Part shown: positions 5,656-10,565 of the stretch, one piece after another | Layout of the letters: every line of letters begins with the position of its first letter | Position numbering within the stretch: the stretch's first letter is position 1 | Origin: Acidimicrobiaceae bacterium | GTDB taxonomy: Bacteria > Actinomycetota > Acidimicrobiia > Acidimicrobiales > MedAcidi-G1 | Reading direction: 5' to 3' | Assembly (NCBI GenBank): GCA_002727895.1 | Contig: PBUO01000004.1 | Coordinates: 1-10,565, forward strand | Length of the DNA stretch: 10,565 bases | Notes under the pieces: generated by a model | Databases searched by the model: none | What the model was told of the DNA's origin: nothing | The model's input: the letters and a program-made list of their open reading frames with translations, nothing else | Position numbers and translations under genes: made by a program

Positions 5656-7005
5656 TCAGAGTTCCAGTAGGGCCTGCTCGAGGAGTTCGGGCATGGCCGG
5701 ATGGATCCACAGCTGTCCGGATGCCATCTGGTCCACGGTAAGGCCAGCGGCCATGCCCTGGACGAGCTGCTGGACGAGCGTCGGGGCCTGCGGCCCGAGC
5801 ACGTGGGCGCCTAGCAGCAGGCGAGTCTCCGGGTCAGCCAGAACCTTGGCGAAGCCGGTGGTGTCCTCCATGGCCCATCCGTAGGCGGTCGCCGCGTAGT
5901 CGCGGGTGGCGGCCACGAAGGGGCGTCCTGCGGCCACCAGGTCCCCCTCGGTGGCACCGACCGAACCGACCTGGGGGTGGCCGAACACGGCGTGGGGCAC
6001 GACCCGACGGTCGATGGTGGTCGGGTTGTTGGGGTTGACGAGTTGGCCGGCCACCAGACGGGCCTCATCGTTGGCGGTGTGCTTTAGCTGTACCGGGTTG
6101 GTCACGTCGCCGAGGGCCCACACGCCCTCCGCCGTGGTCCGGAGCCGGTCGTCGGTGACCACGTAGCCCAGGCCGTCCACCTCGATGCCGCCGACGACCA
6201 CGTCGGCCCGGTCTCCATTAGGGATGCGGCCGGTGGCCACCAGGAGTTGGTCGCCGTCAAGGGAGGACCCGTCGGAGAGGGCCAGGTGGAACCCACCGGC
6301 GTCGTAGGCGACCTGGTCCACGGTGGCACCGAGCCGCAGGTCGAGGCGTTCTGCATAGGCAGCGGTGAGGCGGCGTCGGATGTCGTCGTCGGCGCCACGT
6401 AGGACCAGTTCGCCCCGGTGGACGATGGTCACCCGGCTGCCTAGGCCGTCGAACACATGGGCCATCTCCAGGGCGATGAACCCGCCGCCAAGGACGACGA
6501 GGTGCTCGGGTAGTTCGTCGACACGCATGACGTCGTCGGACGTGCGGTAGGGCACGGCGTCGAGGCCGGGGAATGGGGGGATTGACGACCGGGCCCCAAT
6601 GGCTAGCACGATGCGATCTGCGGTGACCTCCTCGCCACCCAGATCGACCGTCCGCTCGTCGGTAAAGCGAGCGTGGTGGCGGTACACGGTGACGTTGTCC
6701 AACGACTCCCGGTAGGCCAGGCCGCCCTCGGCGATGGCGTCGATCCGGCCGAAGATCCGACGCCGGACGGCCGGCCAGTCGGCCCGCTCGGCCGAGGTCC
6801 GCAGTCCGAGGCGACCGCCGGTCCGGGCGGCCAGGGACACGTCGGCCGCGTGGACCAGCATCTTGGACGGGATGCAGCCCCGGTTCATGCAGGTACCGCC
6901 GAACTCGGCCGGCTCGGCGATGCCCACGTCCCAGTCGTCGTGCTCCGGCCCGATGATCGTGTTGCCGGAGCCGCCGCCGAGGATCAGCAGGTCGTGGTGG
7001 GGCAT
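5656..7005 (-). CDS. mtr: Mycothione reductase
   Basis: A flavoprotein disulfide reductase that regenerates mycothiol from its disulfide with NADPH, in the cytosol. The 449 residues are close to the roughly 459 of the mycobacterial enzyme. Visible: the FAD-binding GGGSGN (10-15), redox pair C39/C44 in GGTCMNRGCIPSK, NADPH-binding GGGFIALE (173-180) with R197 and R203 fitting NADPH preference, ATGR (257-260), FAD-contacting ALGD (297-300) and the dimer-interface IHPAMPE (434-440) with the active-site His. Mtr-specific stretches seen from memory, not just general lipoamide-dehydrogenase features, are TSDDVMR, LPEHLVVLGGGFIALEMAHV, AYGWAMEDTTG and GQLWIHPA. It starts 16 nt after the FadE27-like gene and is followed after 26 nt by the SDR. 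The Shine-Dalgarno site is weak, suggesting coupling to upstream translation. Confidence 0.93.
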   Translation of the reverse strand: MPHHDLLILGGGSGNTIIGPEHDDWDVGIAEPAEFGGTCMNRGCIPSKMLVHAADVSLAARTGGRLGLRTSAERADWPAVRRRIFGRIDAIAEGGLAYRESLDNVTVYRHHARFTDERTVDLGGEEVTADRIVLAIGARSSIPPFPGLDAVPYRTSDDVMRVDELPEHLVVLGGGFIALEMAHVFDGLGSRVTIVHRGELVLRGADDDIRRRLTAAYAERLDLRLGATVDQVAYDAGGFHLALSDGSSLDGDQLLVATGRIPNGDRADVVVGGIEVDGLGYVVTDDRLRTTAEGVWALGDVTNPVQLKHTANDEARLVAGQLVNPNNPTTIDRRVVPHAVFGHPQVGSVGATEGDLVAAGRPFVAATRDYAATAYGWAMEDTTGFAKVLADPETRLLLGAHVLGPQAPTLVQQLVQGMAAGLTVDQMASGQLWIHPAMPELLEQALLEL

Positions 7006-7021
7006 GTCGAAGGTCCGGTCG

Positions 7022-8113
7022 TCAGCCGGCGGCTAGGAGGTCGCCTAGATGGCGCAGCGTCTGTGTGCCGGCGCCCAGCGAGGTGGTCAGGTGCTTGTTC
7101 CACAGGGTGTAGCGGTGGAGCGGGTAGTCGGCGGCCACGCCCATGCCGCCGTGGCAGTGCTGGGTGGCGTTGGCCACGTCGGTGGCCCGCTCGGAGGCCC
7201 ACCATTTGGCCACCAGGAGGTCCTCGGCGGCGTCACGACCGGCGGCGAGGCGCCAGGCGGCGGAGAAGGTGGCCAGACGGATGCCGCCAACGTTCACGAA
7301 CTGGTCGGCCAGGCGCTGTCCGACTGCCTGGAAGGTGGCGATGGGACGGCCGAACTGCTCTCGGTTCGAGGCGTACTCGGCGGTCATAGATAGCGCCCGC
7401 TCCGTGACGCCCAGCTGGGTGGCACAGATCCCGAGCCGCAGGTGGTCGAGCAGGACTTTGCTGGCCGCGGGGTCCCCGCCGCCTCTGCCGAGCATGTCGC
7501 CGGGCGTTCCGTCGAAGGTGACGTCGAAGAGGGGCTGGCGACGGGTCGAGGTGTCCTCGACGGTCGTCATGCCGGCCGCGTCGGCGTCGACCAGCACGCA
7601 GCGCGGGCCGTTGGGGGTAGTCGCGGTGACCAGCAGCGCGGACGCTGCGTCGAGATGCTCGACCACAACCTTGCGGCCCGATAGGCGACCGTCCAGGAAC
7701 GAACAGGTGGGCTCGGCCAGGCGGTCGTCGAGGAGTTCCTGGACGGCCACGGTAAGGACTGTGGAGCCGTCGGCCACGCCGGGTAGGAGGCGTCGACGCT
7801 GGTCCCCGGAACCGTGCCTGTCGACGACCAGGGCGGCTATCGATGACGGCAGCAGGGGGAGGGGCGCCACGTGGTTGCCCTGGGCGCGGAGCAGTAAGGC
7901 CAGGGCGACGCTGTCGAGTTCGGCCCCGCCGACGTCCTCGCCGAGGGCGATGCCCAGTAACCCGGCCTCGGCCAGAGTGGCCCACAGATCGCGGTCGAAC
8001 CAGCCGCCGGCCGCCTCGACTGAGCGGTGTCGTTCGATGTCGAGGCCGTTGCCCAGGATGGCCTCTGCTAGGTCTGCGACGGCCCTCTGCTCCTCAGTCG
8101 GCGTGAAGTCCAC
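7022..8113 (-). CDS. FadE27-like acyl-CoA dehydrogenase subunit lacking the catalytic Glu
   Basis: A 363-residue protein of the acyl-CoA dehydrogenase fold. Family features: MTAEYASNREQFGRPI (243-258) with R251, FQAVGQRLAD (261-270) and QHCHGGMGVAADYPLHRY (318-335). These closely resemble Mycobacterium FadE27, the partner subunit of the FadE26-FadE27 heterotetramer acting on steroid side-chain CoA esters. Neither known site for the catalytic base holds Glu: the helix-G site is L225 (LLDHLRLG), and the C-terminal EGT site reads LGAGT (346-350). It probably needs the neighbouring FadE26-like subunit for catalysis. The GTG at 8113 is chosen because AAAGGG lies 8 nt upstream and VDFTPTEEQ is the usual family N-terminus; it lies 2 nt after the preceding stop. 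The central part (about 100-215) is divergent, as in FadE27. Confidence 0.9.
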   Translation of the reverse strand: MDFTPTEEQRAVADLAEAILGNGLDIERHRSVEAAGGWFDRDLWATLAEAGLLGIALGEDVGGAELDSVALALLLRAQGNHVAPLPLLPSSIAALVVDRHGSGDQRRRLLPGVADGSTVLTVAVQELLDDRLAEPTCSFLDGRLSGRKVVVEHLDAASALLVTATTPNGPRCVLVDADAAGMTTVEDTSTRRQPLFDVTFDGTPGDMLGRGGGDPAASKVLLDHLRLGICATQLGVTERALSMTAEYASNREQFGRPIATFQAVGQRLADQFVNVGGIRLATFSAAWRLAAGRDAAEDLLVAKWWASERATDVANATQHCHGGMGVAADYPLHRYTLWNKHLTTSLGAGTQTLRHLGDLLAAG

Positions 8114-8115
8114 GG

Positions 8116-9333
8116 TCAGCGCCCTTTGTCGGCCTTCGTCACCGAATCCGGCTTGCGTCGCTTCTCTCGGGGGAGCCCGAGCCCGGTCATGCCGATGATG
8201 TCGCGCTGTACTTCGTTGGTGCCCCCGCCGAAGGTCAGAACCCACACGCTTCGGTAGGCCGCCTCGATGGAGTGCAGGACGGTGGCGCCCGGTGAGTCCT
8301 TCGTCAGATGGCCGGTGGCGCCAAGCACCTCGGTGAGAAGGGTGTACACCCGGTGCATGGACTCCGAGCCGTGGACCTTTACCGACGAGGAGTCGGCGGG
8401 GCTCATCCGACCCGCCGTGTTCTCGGCGGCCACGTACCAGTTAAGGAGGTCGAGGTGGCGGGCCAGGGCCCGGCACTCGGCCAGCTTGACGCCAACCCAC
8501 TCGTGGTCGATGACCCGCTGGCCGTCGGCGGCCACTGTGTCCCGGGCCCAGGCCACGGCCTGGTCGGTGATGGTGGTCAGGCGGGCGCCGGGGAACAGCG
8601 ACACTCGCTCGTGGTTGAGCTGGTTGGTGATGAGGCCCCACCCGCCGTTGATCTCGCCGACCCGCATGGCGTCGGGGACCCGGACGTCGTCGTAGAAGGT
8701 GGCCGTCGTGTGGGTCTGGCCGAAGGTCTCGAAGGGCTGGATGGAGAAGCCGGGGTCGGTTGTGTCGACCAAGAACATGGTGATGCCTCGGTGGGCCGGC
8801 GCGTCCGGGTCGGTCCGGGCGGCCAGCCAGATGTAGTCGGCGTTGTAGGCGAGGCTGGTGTACAGCTTCTGGCCGTTGACGATCCAGTGGTCTCCATCGC
8901 GCAGGGCGCGGGTACGCAGCGACGCCAGGTCGGTTCCGGCCCCGGGCTCCGAGTAGCCGATGGAGAAGTGCACCTCTCCGGCCAGGACCCTGGGGAGGAA
9001 AAACGACTTCTGCTCGTCAGTGCCGAAGCGGCGGATCGTCGGGCCGACGGTGTTGGTGGTCAGGAACGGGATGGGGCAGCCGGCGGCCTGTGACTCGTCG
9101 TAGAAGATGTACTGCTCAATCGGGGTGAAGCCCCTACCGCCGTATTCCACCGGCCAACCCACGCCGAGCCAGCCGTCGGCGCCGATGCGGCGGACCAGGT
9201 CCTTGTAATCGGGGTTCTCGGCGAACTCGGCGCTGGACACGCGGGCCTTGGTCTCGGGGGTCATGATCTCTCGGAAGTAGGTCCGCAATTCGACCTGGAG
9301 TGCCTGCTGTTCGTTGGTCAGGTCGAGGAACAC
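8116..9333 (-). CDS. FadE26-like acyl-CoA dehydrogenase (catalytic subunit)
   Basis: A 405-residue FAD-dependent acyl-CoA dehydrogenase forming a trans-2-enoyl-CoA. Characteristic stretches are GWPVEYGGRG (59-68), FSIGYSEPGAGTDLASL (123-139), NGQKLYTS (153-160), TNQLNHERVSL (236-246) and FGGGTNEVQRDIIG (368-381). The glutamate E242 in NHER is at the helix-G position of the catalytic base in FadE26 and isovaleryl-CoA dehydrogenase. Similarity to mycobacterial FadE26 runs through almost the whole length. The GTG at 9333 follows GGAG by 10 nt and begins 6 nt after the upstream stop; the FadE27-like gene follows after 2 nt, fitting co-translation of two subunits of one enzyme. The basic C-terminal tail (about 390-405) is extra. 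Substrate class (steroid, isoprenoid or other bulky side chain) is inferred from the family. Confidence 0.92.
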   Translation of the reverse strand: MFLDLTNEQQALQVELRTYFREIMTPETKARVSSAEFAENPDYKDLVRRIGADGWLGVGWPVEYGGRGFTPIEQYIFYDESQAAGCPIPFLTTNTVGPTIRRFGTDEQKSFFLPRVLAGEVHFSIGYSEPGAGTDLASLRTRALRDGDHWIVNGQKLYTSLAYNADYIWLAARTDPDAPAHRGITMFLVDTTDPGFSIQPFETFGQTHTTATFYDDVRVPDAMRVGEINGGWGLITNQLNHERVSLFPGARLTTITDQAVAWARDTVAADGQRVIDHEWVGVKLAECRALARHLDLLNWYVAAENTAGRMSPADSSSVKVHGSESMHRVYTLLTEVLGATGHLTKDSPGATVLHSIEAAYRSVWVLTFGGGTNEVQRDIIGMTGLGLPREKRRKPDSVTKADKGR

Positions 9334-9339
9334 GCCGGG

Positions 9340-10565
9340 TTAACTCCGGGGGACGTCCTGCCAGGCGGCGCCCTTGAAGGGGTCGGGCTCCTTGGGCAGG
9401 CCGAGGACCCGTTCGCCGATGATGTTGCGCTGTACCTCGTCGGTGCCGCCGGCGATGCTGACTCCGGCCGCCGAGATGCAGAAGTTCGACCACTTGGCGG
9501 CCTCGTCGGCACCCGGAGCGTCCAGGTCCCACGCCTGTCCCGAGGGCCCGAGGATGGCCATCGCAGCATCGCGGGTCCGGCGGGCGAGCAGGGCGCCGGC
9601 GAGCTTGGCAATCGACCCTTCGGGTCCGGGTACCCGGCCGGCGGCCGCCTCGGCACGAATCCGCTGGGACACGTATTCCTTGATCTCCTCGCCGATGGCC
9701 AGGTTGGCCAAGGCCTGTCGAACCGTCGGATCGGAATCCCGGCCTAGGTTGCGGGCCAGGCGGATTAGGTCAGGGTGGCGCTTGGCGTTGAGGGCGCCGC
9801 TGCCGGTCCCGATGGACACCCGCTCGAACATGAGCATGCTGACGGCCAGGTTCCACCCCTGGTTGACCTCGCCGAGGAGGTCGTCGGCTGGGACCCGCAC
9901 GGAGTCGAAGAAGACCTCGTTGAAGCCGCGGGCCCCCGAGATCTGGACCAGCGGACGGATGTCCACGCCTGGGGCGTGAAGGTCGACGATGAACATGGAC
10001 AGGCCCTGGTGCTTGGGCAGCGCCGGGTCGGTGCGGGCTACTACGAGGCCGAAGTCGCAGTAGTGGGCACCCGAGGTCCAGACTTTCTGACCGGTGAGAA
10101 TCCATTCGTCGCCGTCGCGGAACGCCCGGGTGGAAAGGCTGGCCACGTCGGAGCCGGCACCCGGCTCGGAGAACATCTGGCACCACACGTGGGTGCCGCG
10201 GATGTTGTCGGCCAGATGGGCGGCCTTCTGCTCGGCGGTCCCGTACTGGTTCAGCATCGGCAGGCACATGCCATGGCTGATGGACAGCGGCCCGTCGGGG
10301 AGTCGCCAGCCGGCCGCCGTCCGGGTGAAGAGTTCCTGATGTCGGCGGGTGAGGCCAGCCCCCCCGTACTCGACCGGATAGGTGAGGCCGGCGAGGCCGG
10401 CGTCGGCGAGCGCGGCCTGGTAGGCCCGCGCGGCGTCGAGGGCAGTTTTGTCGCCAACCGGGTCGCGGCCACCGTCTGGCTCGTCGTCGGCGTCGGCGCG
10501 CGGACAGCGAGCATCTAGGAAGGCCTCCACGGTGGCAACGAAGGCGGCCTCATCGAACTCCGGTG
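9340..10565 (-). CDS. Acyl-CoA dehydrogenase, 5' end beyond the window
   Basis: The reading frame runs from the TAA at 9340-9342 to the right edge, giving about 407 codons. An in-frame GTG at 10528-10530 exists, but the frame continues upstream with EFDEAAFVATVEAFLDA, typical of acyl-CoA dehydrogenase N-terminal helices, so the real start lies outside. Motifs: TYPVEYGGAGL, WCQMFSEPGAGSDVASL (FAD/substrate loop), TGQKVWTSG, LMFERVSIG with the catalytic-base Glu encoded at 9823-9825, and AGGTDEVQRNIIGERVLGLPKEP-type C-terminus near the stop. It is therefore a catalytically complete, FadE-type enzyme related to but distinct from the next gene. It is the first visible gene of the minus-strand operon, 6 nt ahead of the FadE26-like gene. 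Exact substrate unknown; bulky or branched acyl-CoA is likely from context. Confidence 0.9.
   Translation of the reverse strand, partial: PEFDEAAFVATVEAFLDARCPRADADDEPDGGRDPVGDKTALDAARAYQAALADAGLAGLTYPVEYGGAGLTRRHQELFTRTAAGWRLPDGPLSISHGMCLPMLNQYGTAEQKAAHLADNIRGTHVWCQMFSEPGAGSDVASLSTRAFRDGDEWILTGQKVWTSGAHYCDFGLVVARTDPALPKHQGLSMFIVDLHAPGVDIRPLVQISGARGFNEVFFDSVRVPADDLLGEVNQGWNLAVSMLMFERVSIGTGSGALNAKRHPDLIRLARNLGRDSDPTVRQALANLAIGEEIKEYVSQRIRAEAAAGRVPGPEGSIAKLAGALLARRTRDAAMAILGPSGQAWDLDAPGADEAAKWSNFCISAAGVSIAGGTDEVQRNIIGERVLGLPKEPDPFKGAAWQDVPRS

Noticed and set aside
8114..8245. Longer start for the FadE27-like gene inside the upstream FadE26-like gene
   Set aside because: It would overlap the neighbour by more than 120 nt with residues unlike the family; GTG 8113 has a Shine-Dalgarno site and gives the normal N-terminus.
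1..10565. tRNA or rRNA genes, CRISPR arrays, insertion sequences, long direct repeats, KstR-like operators in intergenic regions
   Set aside because: Looked for by eye on both strands; no supporting structure or motif was seen. Weak or diverged sites could be missed without a computed search.

Overview
The window is high-GC DNA (coding strands rich in GCC, GTC, GAC and CTG; several GTG starts) from an actinobacterium. The best lineage marker is a near-complete mycothione reductase, because mycothiol is the low-molecular-weight thiol of Actinobacteria. Together with the acyl-CoA dehydrogenase types, the style suggests an Acidimicrobiia-like environmental lineage; that class-level placement is inference only.

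Layout. (1) Bases 1-563, + strand: the 3' end of an unrecognised gene, then a small PD-(D/E)XK-like protein. (2) About 585-935, + strand: a decayed C-terminal remnant of a GcvT/dimethylglycine-dehydrogenase-type aminomethyltransferase, with one nonsense codon and one 1-nt frameshift in a G run. (3) 973-2990, - strand: a class II aldolase/adducin-family protein and, upstream of it on the same strand, chorismate synthase (aroC). (4) 2991-3078: an 88-nt divergent intergenic region with two overlapping perfect dyads abutting the aroC start and a candidate leaderless promoter for the next gene. (5) 3079-4725, + strand: a fatty-acyl/steroid-type acyl-CoA synthetase. (6) 4763-10565, - strand: a tight five-gene operon read right to left: acyl-CoA dehydrogenase (5' end outside the window), FadE26-like acyl-CoA dehydrogenase, FadE27-like acyl-CoA dehydrogenase subunit, mycothione reductase, short-chain dehydrogenase. 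Gaps in it are 6, 2, 16 and 26 nt.

How it works together. The acyl-CoA synthetase (activation), three acyl-CoA dehydrogenase polypeptides (alpha,beta-desaturation) and the SDR (alcohol/ketone step) form a plausible partial beta-oxidation module. The adjacent FadE26-like/FadE27-like pair matches the mycobacterial arrangement whose products form a heteromeric dehydrogenase for steroid side-chain CoA esters. A bulky, branched or steroid/isoprenoid acyl-CoA is therefore a better guess than a simple fatty acid, but the substrate is not determined. Mycothione reductase inside this operon is an unexpected partner. I saw no RNA genes, insertion sequences, CRISPR arrays, attachment sites or long repeats. 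I found no clear evidence of a wholly new system; the most unusual points are the mtr placement, the structured aroC leader with a non-actinobacterial-type AroC, the K-to-T variant nuclease-like protein and the aminomethyltransferase relic.
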